From assembly GCA_022712835.1 (NCBI GenBank), contig JAFLJU010000142.1, positions 1 through 5,134 of the forward strand: DNA of 5,134 nt, written 5' to 3'. A model generated the notes under the pieces. The model saw only the letters and a program-made list of their open reading frames with translations. It was not told the DNA's origin and did no database searches. This document shows positions 1 through 5,096 of the stretch, one piece after another. Positions within the stretch are counted from its first letter, which is position 1, and the number at the start of each line of letters is the position of its first letter. Position numbers and translations under genes: made by a program. Source of the stretch: Desulfobacteraceae bacterium. Its GTDB lineage: Bacteria; Desulfobacterota; Desulfobacteria; Desulfobacterales; Desulfobacteraceae.

Positions 1-447
1 TATGACCTGGTGCTTTGCCATGCCGTCCTGGAATGGGTTGCAGATCCAAAGGAGTTGATCCGACATTTAATGCGGCTGACAAAACCCAATGGCATCCTGT
101 CCCTGACATTTTACAACCTGACGGGAATGATTTTTAAAAACCTGCTCCGGACCAATTACAAAAAAATAACGGATAAAGACTATTCCGGCCTGCCCGGAGG
201 TCTGACCCCCACCTGGCCCCGAGAACCTGACGAAGTGCTTGAATGGCTCGGCCCCCACCCATTTGAAATCCTCTGCCACAGCGGCATGCGGGTGTTCCAC
301 GACTACATTCTTGACATCAAAGACCAAAAAAAAGACCCACACATTGTGGTAGAGCTGGAACTTAAATTTTCCAGAAAATCTCCCTTTCGGGAAATGGGCC
401 GCTACCAGCACATCCTGGGCCGAAAATCACCGGCAGACGCCCATTAA
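1..447 (+). CDS. cmoM: tRNA cmo5U34 methyltransferase CmoM-like, C-terminal part (5' end outside window)
   Basis: The open frame runs from base 1 with no in-window start that makes sense, so this is the last 148 residues of a longer protein. E. coli CmoM (formerly SmtA) is about 260 residues, so roughly 110 N-terminal residues, including the glycine-rich SAM-binding motif, lie upstream. Visible landmarks agree with CmoM as I remember it: HAVLEWVADP (residues 7-16 of this fragment), LSLTFYN (33-39), a PREP stretch (73-76), RVFHDY (97-102) and GRYQHI (133-138). The known enzyme is cytoplasmic and methylates 5-carboxymethoxyuridine at the wobble position of tRNA using S-adenosylmethionine, which tunes decoding of NNG/NNA codons. 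The first part of the fragment is the second half of a Rossmann-type class I methyltransferase fold, and the rest is the CmoM-specific C-terminal region. A generic class I methyltransferase is the alternative, but the number of shared family motifs makes CmoM likely. No clear U-tract terminator follows the stop codon. Confidence 0.8.
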   Translation, partial: YDLVLCHAVLEWVADPKELIRHLMRLTKPNGILSLTFYNLTGMIFKNLLRTNYKKITDKDYSGLPGGLTPTWPREPDEVLEWLGPHPFEILCHSGMRVFHDYILDIKDQKKDPHIVVELELKFSRKSPFREMGRYQHILGRKSPADAH

Positions 448-450
448 AAT

Positions 451-467
451 CAAGGTTTTCACAAGGT
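451..467 (+). repeat. 11-base-spaced direct repeat CAAGGT next to a -35 box
   Basis: CAAGGT occurs at 451-456 and again at 462-467, exactly 11 bases apart, which is one helical turn. The second copy ends five bases before the proposed -35 hexamer at 473. Tandem half-sites at this spacing beside a -35 box are typical of response-regulator binding sites. That role is inference; two hexamers could also recur by chance. Confidence 0.3.
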
Positions 468-472
468 AAAAT

Positions 473-501
473 TTGACTTTTTCTGTTTGAGTACCGATAC
501 T
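473..501 (+). promoter_or_regulatory. sigma70-like promoter for the 66-residue gene
   Basis: TTGACT at 473-478 and GATACT at 496-501 are separated by 17 bases, with five of six and four of six matches to the consensus boxes. Transcription would start near 508 and give a leader of about 40 bases before the ATG at 547. The site lies in the gap after the methyltransferase gene, so the small gene can be transcribed on its own. Confidence 0.55.
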
Positions 502-546
502 TATGGTTAAGAAAGATAAACCAGACCCTATAAGCGAGGTATTCAT

Positions 547-747
547 ATGAACACAAATACTAAAAACTTTGAAATAAAAAAATCATTTGGATTGGGCGTT
601 TTATTAAAGCTGACCAAAAAGAATATAAAAGGCATAGAAATAACAACCAATGGAGATAAATTCACCTCCAATGTCAGCCTCAATGAATTGAGTAAGGCCG
701 TGGAAGCCACCATAAAAACCCATAACATCCGCCTAAAAATCAAATAA
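547..747 (+). CDS. small basic protein of unknown function, 66 residues
   Basis: I do not recognise this family. The ATG is preceded by GAGG (536-539) with a seven-base spacer, and by a good promoter at 473-501, which supports real expression. The product is rich in lysine, asparagine and threonine and has no cysteine, tryptophan, signal peptide or membrane segment, so it is probably cytosolic. The pattern of hydrophobic residues suggests short beta strands (LGVLLKL, GIEITT, KFTSNVS) followed by an amphipathic helix (SLNELSKAVEATIKTH) and a final basic strand, a compact beta-alpha arrangement that could bind nucleic acid or a partner protein. By my hand count 66 of 201 bases are G or C (about 33%), visibly lower than both neighbours, and the first half is the most AT-rich. 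That fits an acquired or fast-evolving gene but may just reflect lysine content. Nothing in the neighbouring genes assigns it a job. Confidence 0.7.
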   Translation: MNTNTKNFEIKKSFGLGVLLKLTKKNIKGIEITTNGDKFTSNVSLNELSKAVEATIKTHNIRLKIK

Positions 748-758
748 GCACCCATAAT

Positions 759-816
759 ATGCCGGACAGAGTCACGCTCGCTTTTCCAAATTTCTCTTTC
801 CGGCATTTCTCTGTCC
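759..816. repeat. overlapping inverted repeats that could form two mutually exclusive hairpins
   Basis: ATGCCGGA (759-766) is perfectly complementary to TCCGGCAT (799-806). The overlapping GGACAGAG (764-771) is perfectly complementary to CTCTGTCC (809-816). The shared left arm (759-771) can therefore pair with only one right arm at a time. The repeats lie just after the small gene's stop codon. Neither arm is followed by a run of T, so this is not a standard intrinsic terminator. It could be a 3' end structure of the small gene's mRNA or a protein-binding dyad. Confidence 0.4.
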
Positions 817-858
817 CCGCGCCACCCAACCCTGTCAGGCAGCACTTTAAAATAAGGA

Positions 859-888
859 TTGCACTTTGGGCCTGCAATGGGATATAAA
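859..888 (+). promoter_or_regulatory. possible sigma70-like promoter for the ParB-like gene
   Basis: TTGCAC (859-864) and TATAAA (883-888) are separated by 18 bases, with four of six and five of six consensus matches. The predicted start, near 895, lies about 47 bases before the ATG at 942. TGCAA is repeated at 873-877, 897-901 and 906-910, within and just after the promoter, and TTGCA at 859-863 forms a dyad with the first copy. These may be operator half-sites, possibly for autoregulation, but that is inference. Confidence 0.4.
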
Positions 889-941
889 CGGTGCCTTGCA
901 AAACCTGCAAACAAACATGAAAACAACACAGGGTGATAAGA

Positions 942-1670
942 ATGAAAACCGATTTGACACACATTTCCGAACTGATCGTCCAGGATCCTTTTTCCTCCAT
1001 TTTTCCCATTGGGATTGAAACCCTTGAATCCATCCAGCAAAACATGGAAGCCAACGGGTTTGATGAGATTTTCCCCATCATTGCCTGGGAAGGTAAAAAC
1101 ATTGTGGTGGATGGCCATACCCGGTTTGCCGCAGCAAAAGCCGCTGGCCTGGAAGAAGTACCGGTACTATTTAAATTCTTTGAAAATGAAGATGATGCAG
1201 TTCTTTACAGTTTCCATGTCCAGCGCAACCGCAGGAACATGTCCGACGAGGATATCCTCAACTGCCTGGCCCTGCTGGATAACATCCATGGGTCAGAGGG
1301 ATCAAAGCTGAACCGAAAAGAAACCAACGAAATGCGGGCAAAGGAATTGGGTATCAGCTCAGACAAAGTGGACAAAGCCCGCAAGGTCATGGAACATGGG
1401 GATGATCAGATCCAGGAAAGTATCAATTCCGGAGAAAAATCCATCAACAAAGCATTCCAGGAAGTCCAGGAGGCTCGCCGTGAAAGCGGTGAAATTAAAG
1501 GCGCTTCAACCACCGGCCTTGGCAGTGCTGCCAAATACACCCAGACCCTTGGTAAATTTTTAAAAGAATTGACCCGAATTAAGCAGGACGGCTGGCAGGA
1601 TGTTTCCCAGGAGAAAGCCCTGGCGGACATCGAATCGGTTAAAGAACTCATAGAAAATTCCTACGAATAA
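942..1670 (+). CDS. orphan ParB/Srx-domain protein
   Basis: The 242-residue product has a ParB/sulfiredoxin-like N-terminal domain. Residues 29-56 lead into VVDGHTRFAAAKAAG (55-69), which matches the ParB box 'DGHRR..AA' with G58-H59-T60-R61. Residues 92-104 (HVQRNRRNMSDED) match the second conserved ParB motif with Q94-R95. Residues about 128-150 (MRAKELGISSDKVDKARKV) look like the helix-turn-helix that follows this domain in ParB/KorB/Noc proteins. The C-terminal third is charged and helical (about 197-240) and could dimerise. I chose ATG 942 because AGGGTG (930-935) sits six bases upstream; an in-frame GTG at 933 would add three residues but has no ribosome site. Typical chromosomal ParB is nearer 280-300 residues and sits beside parA; neither holds here. 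The family binds DNA, and many members bind or hydrolyse CTP. A regulator, or a remnant of a plasmid or integrative element, is likelier than the main segregation protein. It converges on the transport operon. Confidence 0.8.
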   Translation: MKTDLTHISELIVQDPFSSIFPIGIETLESIQQNMEANGFDEIFPIIAWEGKNIVVDGHTRFAAAKAAGLEEVPVLFKFFENEDDAVLYSFHVQRNRRNMSDEDILNCLALLDNIHGSEGSKLNRKETNEMRAKELGISSDKVDKARKVMEHGDDQIQESINSGEKSINKAFQEVQEARRESGEIKGASTTGLGSAAKYTQTLGKFLKELTRIKQDGWQDVSQEKALADIESVKELIENSYE

Positions 1671-1719
1671 ACCGTCACAAAACCGCTTCAGCCAGACCTA
1701 TTCAATCAGACAGCGTCGA

Positions 1720-3807
1720 TCAAACCAATACCTGTCGGGGCCCTACCGGGGCCCCGCGGGATCCCCGCCAATTAATAACAAAGATTCCCACAAGCACCGC
1801 AAGTCCTGCCAGGTGGATCCAAAAGGCCGCTGGCCAGAGCAGGGCTCCGGCGCATCCTATGGTCAGCAAACGGACAAAAAAACCGATGCGCATTTCCATA
1901 AACCCCTCCAAAGCTGCGGCAAAGGCGTAAAGGCCGAACAGGGCAAAAAAGAAAATCATAAAATCATCGGCCCAGGACCCGCCAATAAATGGGGTATAGG
2001 CAAACAGCAGCGGGATAATATAAAGCCCCTTGGCAAGCTTCCAGGACTGGAATCCCGTGGCCATGGGCTTGGTACCGGAGATGGCTGCGGCGGTAAATGC
2101 GGCCAGGGCCACAGGCGGGGTAACATTGGAATCCTGGCTAAGCCAGAAGATAATCAAATGTGCCGACAGCAGGGCATAGGTCAGGGTATGGGGGCTTAAA
2201 ACCGCTTCCCGGACCATACTGGCCATCTCCATAGGTATCCCATCCACAATTGCCCGGGCGGAAGCTGAGGTCATGGGATTCCCGATTTGGGCCAGATGCT
2301 CGGGGGAGGCGATCATAAAAATGGCTTTGGCAATTTCCGGAATCTGGCCGCTGGTCAAAGCATCCACCAGCAGTCCGTCGGAAATCAACGCGTAGAGCGC
2401 AGGTGCAGAAAGAGTTCCCAGAACGATATAAGCGGCGGTCACGGGCAATCCCATGCCCAGCACAAGGGAAGCCAGGGCAATCAATGCAATGGCGATGACC
2501 AGGCTGTGCCCGGCCCACTCATTGATCATCAAAGAAAAGGTGTTGCCGATGCCTGCCGTGGCAATAACGTTGACAATCAGGCCCACAGCACAGAGCAAGA
2601 TAGCGGTCATCACCATGTTCTGGGCACCCATGGCCAGGGCTTCGATGATGGCTTTGGGCCCCATGCGGTTCGGGGAAAACCAGGAAGCGACGATGACGGC
2701 AACAATGGAAATCCCCGCAGCATAGGTGGGGGTATACCCATAGATCAACAGACCGATGAGCACGGCAATGGGCAGCAGAAAAACGACCCCCCCTTTTTTG
2801 AATACTTCCAGGGCCGAAACATCCTCGTTGTCCAGGGCATTGACATAACTTCTTTTTGCCTCGATCCTCACAAAGAACCCCACTGTGGCAAAATAGAGTA
2901 TGGCCGGTAAAATGCTGACCACCACAATGATGTTGTAGGAAATCTGGGTGTAGGTGGCCATGACAAAGGCCCCAGCCCCCATAATCGGCGGCATGAGCTG
3001 CCCCCCCGTGGAAGAAGCGGCTTCAACCCCGGCGGCAAACTTTGCGGGAAAACCGGCCCGTTTCATCAAGGGGATGGTGACAACGCCGGTGGAAGCCGTA
3101 TTGGCAACGGCCGAGCCGGAGATGGTCCCCATTAACCCGGAAGCCATGACAGCCACCAGGCCGGGACCTCCCACCATTTTCCCGGCAACGGCACGGGCCA
3201 GATCGATGACAAATTCTCCGGCACCGGAACGCAGCAAAAAGGCACCGAACAGGATAAACATAAACACATAACTCGAAGAGATACCGGCAATGGTGCCAAA
3301 CAGGGCATCATCTCCATAAATACTGCGAAAGAGAATTGTTTCCGGCCTCAAGCCAGCAAATTTAAACACCCCGGAGATTTCTCCCCCCCACCAGCCAATG
3401 TAACTTAAGGCGATGATGATCAGCACGGGAATGAACCAGCCAGCCACCCGCCGGGTAAATTCCAGGGCACACAGGATCAAGATGATGCCTGCGATCCATT
3501 CAGCATGGTTCATCCGCACCCCCCGGGCATAGATGGCGTCTTCCATGGCAATAAGATAAATGGCGGACCCTGCGGCCAGCAGCCCCAGCAAAATATCCAG
3601 CCCCTTCCAGGCAAGTGTCGGGTTCTTGCGCAGGGGGTAGATAAGGGAAGCCATCAGGGCAAATCCGGCAAAATGCAGGGCATTCTGCCAAAGGGAGGAC
3701 AAGACCACTCCCACATTGAACCACAGATGCATCAGAGAAACAACGACACCGAGAACGATCAGCAGCCGGGAGGGTGGCAGTTGATTTTCTGTTTGGGTAA
3801 CTGGCAT
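1720..3807 (-). CDS. TRAP transporter permease, fused 4TM/12TM (DctQM-like), TAXI type
   Basis: This 695-residue inner-membrane protein joins the small DctQ-like and large DctM-like TRAP subunits. Hydrophobic segments fill residues about 14-138 (the four-helix part), then 176-193, 213-232, 292-313, 342-358, 363-376, 398-420, 434-470, 543-580, 595-609 and several to 679. Large-subunit signatures are clear: GLMGTISGSAVANTASTG (224-241), VEAASSTGGQLMPP (261-274), GMGLPVTAAY (451-460) and NVTPPVALAAF (561-571). In this family the permease imports a solute handed over by a periplasmic receptor, driven by a sodium or proton gradient. The receptor gene lies immediately upstream with a 98-base gap. 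The start at 3807 has GGAG nine bases before it. Between LSAPALYAL (467-474) and SAHLIIFW (548-555) there are about 70 residues more than I would expect from typical family members. The substrate cannot be read from the sequence. Confidence 0.93.
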   Translation of the reverse strand: MPVTQTENQLPPSRLLIVLGVVVSLMHLWFNVGVVLSSLWQNALHFAGFALMASLIYPLRKNPTLAWKGLDILLGLLAAGSAIYLIAMEDAIYARGVRMNHAEWIAGIILILCALEFTRRVAGWFIPVLIIIALSYIGWWGGEISGVFKFAGLRPETILFRSIYGDDALFGTIAGISSSYVFMFILFGAFLLRSGAGEFVIDLARAVAGKMVGGPGLVAVMASGLMGTISGSAVANTASTGVVTIPLMKRAGFPAKFAAGVEAASSTGGQLMPPIMGAGAFVMATYTQISYNIIVVVSILPAILYFATVGFFVRIEAKRSYVNALDNEDVSALEVFKKGGVVFLLPIAVLIGLLIYGYTPTYAAGISIVAVIVASWFSPNRMGPKAIIEALAMGAQNMVMTAILLCAVGLIVNVIATAGIGNTFSLMINEWAGHSLVIAIALIALASLVLGMGLPVTAAYIVLGTLSAPALYALISDGLLVDALTSGQIPEIAKAIFMIASPEHLAQIGNPMTSASARAIVDGIPMEMASMVREAVLSPHTLTYALLSAHLIIFWLSQDSNVTPPVALAAFTAAAISGTKPMATGFQSWKLAKGLYIIPLLFAYTPFIGGSWADDFMIFFFALFGLYAFAAALEGFMEMRIGFFVRLLTIGCAGALLWPAAFWIHLAGLAVLVGIFVINWRGSRGAPVGPRQVLV
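1736..1768. repeat. GC-rich double palindrome at the 3' end of the permease gene
   Basis: CGGGGCCC (1736-1743) and GGGCCCCG (1749-1756) form a perfect 8-bp stem with a five-base loop. Immediately beside it GCGGG (1756-1760) can pair with CCCGC (1764-1768) over a three-base loop. The region encodes the last residues of the permease and also lies about 65 bases past the stop of the convergent ParB-like gene. No T-run follows on either strand, so it is not a canonical intrinsic terminator. It could still protect mRNA 3' ends or slow polymerase between convergent genes. Confidence 0.55.
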
Positions 3808-3835
3808 TTAAAGCGACTCCAAAAATATGGGTAGG

Positions 3836-3859
3836 GGCCGCCCCCGGAAAGGAGCGGCC
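3836..3859. repeat. stem-loop between receptor and permease genes
   Basis: GGCCGC (3836-3841) pairs with GCGGCC (3854-3859) around a 12-base loop. On the - strand, the coding direction, no T-run follows, so it should not fully stop transcription. On the + strand the stem is followed by a T-rich stretch (about 3861-3880), but no + strand gene lies upstream. The likely effect is partial attenuation, or protection of the receptor mRNA from 3' decay, so that receptor is made in excess over permease, as in many binding-protein-dependent transporters. That role is inference. Confidence 0.55.
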
Positions 3860-3885
3860 ATTTTGGTTTCTTTTTATTTTACTAT

Positions 3886-3910
3886 CAGGTTATTAAACCA
3901 CCAGGTTATT
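3886..3910. repeat. short direct repeat at the receptor stop codon
   Basis: CAGGTTATT occurs at 3886-3894 and at 3902-3910, with a period of 16 bases. The second copy contains the receptor gene's TAA (3906-3908, read on the - strand). It looks like a small local duplication at the 3' end of the gene. No function is evident. Confidence 0.4.
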
Positions 3911-4931
3911 GTACAATCAGGCGGGCAGGAATTTTGATGCCCACCTCGGTATAGTACTTGGCAGCACCGGGGTGCAAAGGCAGGGGCAGCCCTGAAATTG
4001 CCTTTTCAATTGCCATGGCTTTGGTGGCAGCATGGATGGCGTTGAGAAAGCCCAGATTCTCATAGGTGGTCTTGGTGATTTGATAGACCGCATCCTCATC
4101 CACATCGGCACGCACGGCTAGAAAGTTCGGCTGGGCAATGGTGTTGATATCCTTCTTCTGGCTGGGATAGGTCCCTGCGGGAATCACAAAGCGGGTCCAC
4201 AGTTCCATTCCGCCATCGGCCTGTTTCATCTGGGCATCGGTGAAGTCCAGGACGATGATATCACCTCCCATACTTGCCAGGGCCTTGGTTACGGCAGCGA
4301 CAGGAGAGCCTGCCGGAGTGCTCATACCGGCTGTCTGGCCATTTTGCAGGGCGTTGGCCGAGGGGCCGTAACCAACGTATATCAGCTTGTAGTCTTTTTT
4401 GACATCGGCACCCAGATTTGTCAACAACACCGTATTGGAACCAAGGGTCCCGGAATTTTTCTTGCCCAGGGACAATGTTTCCCCTTTCATCCCCAACAGA
4501 TCGGAAACCGTACCGGTTTTGGCAAATTTTTTGTTCACGGTAAAGTGCTCCACATTTTGCCAGAGCATGGTCACTGACCGCAGATTTTTCTGGGGGCCTT
4601 CATTTTTTATGGGGCCGGTACCTTTCCAGGCATAGGATCCGTAAAGCCCCTGGAGAATGGCAAACTGAACTTCATTCTCACGAAGCAGCTTGATGTTTTC
4701 CCCGGAACCCGCAGAGCTGATAGCCGACAGGCCGATCTTCTGCTTGGGCAGGAGTTTGACCTTGACAAGGGTTGACAGGGCAACGCCCACCGGATAATAG
4801 GTACCGCCGGTGGATGCGGTGGCCATCAGATAACTGCGCTCTTCTCCGGCCTGAACCGTGCATAGGAAAACCACACCAAACAAAAATGCCAGTGCCGTAA
4901 CCATAAAAGTGACTTTCTTGAGCATCATCAT
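3906..4931 (-). CDS. TAXI-family TRAP transporter solute-binding receptor
   Basis: This 341-residue periplasmic protein starts with a Sec signal peptide: KK at 5-6, a hydrophobic core about 8-24, and likely cleavage after VQA (26-28). C24 lacks a proper lipobox, so it should be a soluble periplasmic protein and not a lipoprotein. The mature part opens with the TAXI hallmark MATASTGGTYYPVG (36-49), followed by SAGSGENIKLL (73-83), a central GYGPSANALQNGQTAG (187-202) and the family-typical end PLHPGAAKYYTEVG (318-331). TAXI receptors capture a solute and deliver it to a fused TRAP permease, here encoded next door. The few characterised members bind glutamate/glutamine or 2-oxoglutarate, but the ligand here is unknown. 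Three ATG codons run in tandem at 4931, 4928 and 4925. AGGAGG (4936-4941) lies 4, 7 and 10 bases from them, so the middle ATG is best placed, and the three choices differ only by methionines. Confidence 0.93.
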   Translation of the reverse strand: MMMLKKVTFMVTALAFLFGVVFLCTVQAGEERSYLMATASTGGTYYPVGVALSTLVKVKLLPKQKIGLSAISSAGSGENIKLLRENEVQFAILQGLYGSYAWKGTGPIKNEGPQKNLRSVTMLWQNVEHFTVNKKFAKTGTVSDLLGMKGETLSLGKKNSGTLGSNTVLLTNLGADVKKDYKLIYVGYGPSANALQNGQTAGMSTPAGSPVAAVTKALASMGGDIIVLDFTDAQMKQADGGMELWTRFVIPAGTYPSQKKDINTIAQPNFLAVRADVDEDAVYQITKTTYENLGFLNAIHAATKAMAIEKAISGLPLPLHPGAAKYYTEVGIKIPARLIVQ

Positions 4932-4935
4932 GTTT

Positions 4936-4941
4936 CCTCCT
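4936..4941 (-). promoter_or_regulatory. strong ribosome binding site of the receptor gene
   Basis: The - strand reads a full AGGAGG here, followed by three tandem ATG codons. Spacing is 4, 7 or 10 bases depending on the codon used, and favours ATG at 4928. A perfect Shine-Dalgarno fits a receptor that must be made in quantity. Confidence 0.75.
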
Positions 4942-4984
4942 CAATGTTTAAAAAATTATCGTTGATGGATTAAATTGCCCCGTG

Positions 4985-5014
4985 ACCATAGGACAGGAAA
5001 ACAGTTTTTGTCAA
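4985..5014 (-). promoter_or_regulatory. sigma70-like promoter of the TRAP operon
   Basis: Read on the - strand, a perfect TTGACA (5014-5009) is followed after 18 bases by TATGGT (4990-4985), which matches four of six -10 bases. Transcription would begin near 4978, leaving a leader of just under 50 bases before the receptor start. With the 98-base gap and no full terminator between the genes, this promoter should serve both receptor and permease. Confidence 0.5.
4992..5012. promoter_or_regulatory. possible operator dyad over the TRAP promoter
   Basis: GACA (4992-4995) and TGTC (5009-5012) form the ends of a 21-base imperfect dyad centred at 5002, with further symmetric A/T pairs inside. It covers the spacer and overlaps the -35 box at 5009-5014, the expected place for a repressor site. 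No regulator gene lies nearby to match it. Confidence 0.3.
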
Positions 5015-5057
5015 TAGATGCGAAAAGACCCTAATCCACCGCCTAATTTTTTATACA

Positions 5058-5089
5058 CCCCTCCAAAGCGAAATCGGGGAGATTTTTTT
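5058..5089 (+). terminator. weak terminator-like hairpin with T7 tract on the + strand
   Basis: CCCCTC (5058-5063) can pair with GGGGAG (5076-5081) with one mismatch and one G-U pair; CTCC/GGAG (5061-5064/5078-5081) is an alternative four-pair stem. An A and seven T (5083-5089) follow. This has the shape of an intrinsic terminator for + strand transcription, yet no + strand gene ends here. The stem is weak, so it may be chance. Confidence 0.25.
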
Positions 5090-5096
5090 AAGGTCG

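Noticed and set aside
933..935. GTG at 933 as the start of the ParB-like gene
   Set aside because: No Shine-Dalgarno precedes it, while AGGGTG (930-935) is well spaced for the ATG at 942.
917..1018. Short upstream frame starting at ATG 917 and overlapping the ParB-like gene's start, as a leader peptide
   Set aside because: There is no ribosome binding site before it and its sequence is unremarkable. It is probably a chance ATG.
543..1118. 191-codon antisense open frame on the - strand across the small gene and the start of the ParB-like gene
   Set aside because: It overlaps two better-supported + strand genes, has no convincing ribosome site and shows no recognisable family motif. It is most likely a chance frame.
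2138..2518. 126-codon - strand frame inside the permease gene that might suggest a frameshift
   Set aside because: The main frame is continuous with family motifs on both sides of this stretch, so no frameshift is needed.
2287..2910. 207-codon + strand frame inside the permease gene, with similar frames at 1813-2199 and 3505-3834
   Set aside because: These are opposite-strand shadows of a GC-rich membrane protein gene. Their translations are rich in G, Q, H and N with no fold-like pattern, and the - strand frame has unmistakable TRAP motifs.
4860..4931. Lipoprotein signal for the receptor, because of the cysteine at residue 24
   Set aside because: The residues before the cysteine (VFL) do not fit a lipobox, and a normal signal peptidase I site (VQA) follows.
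4678..4944. 88-codon - strand frame over the receptor's N-terminus
   Set aside because: It is out of frame with the receptor, which has a signal peptide, the TAXI motif and a perfect ribosome site.
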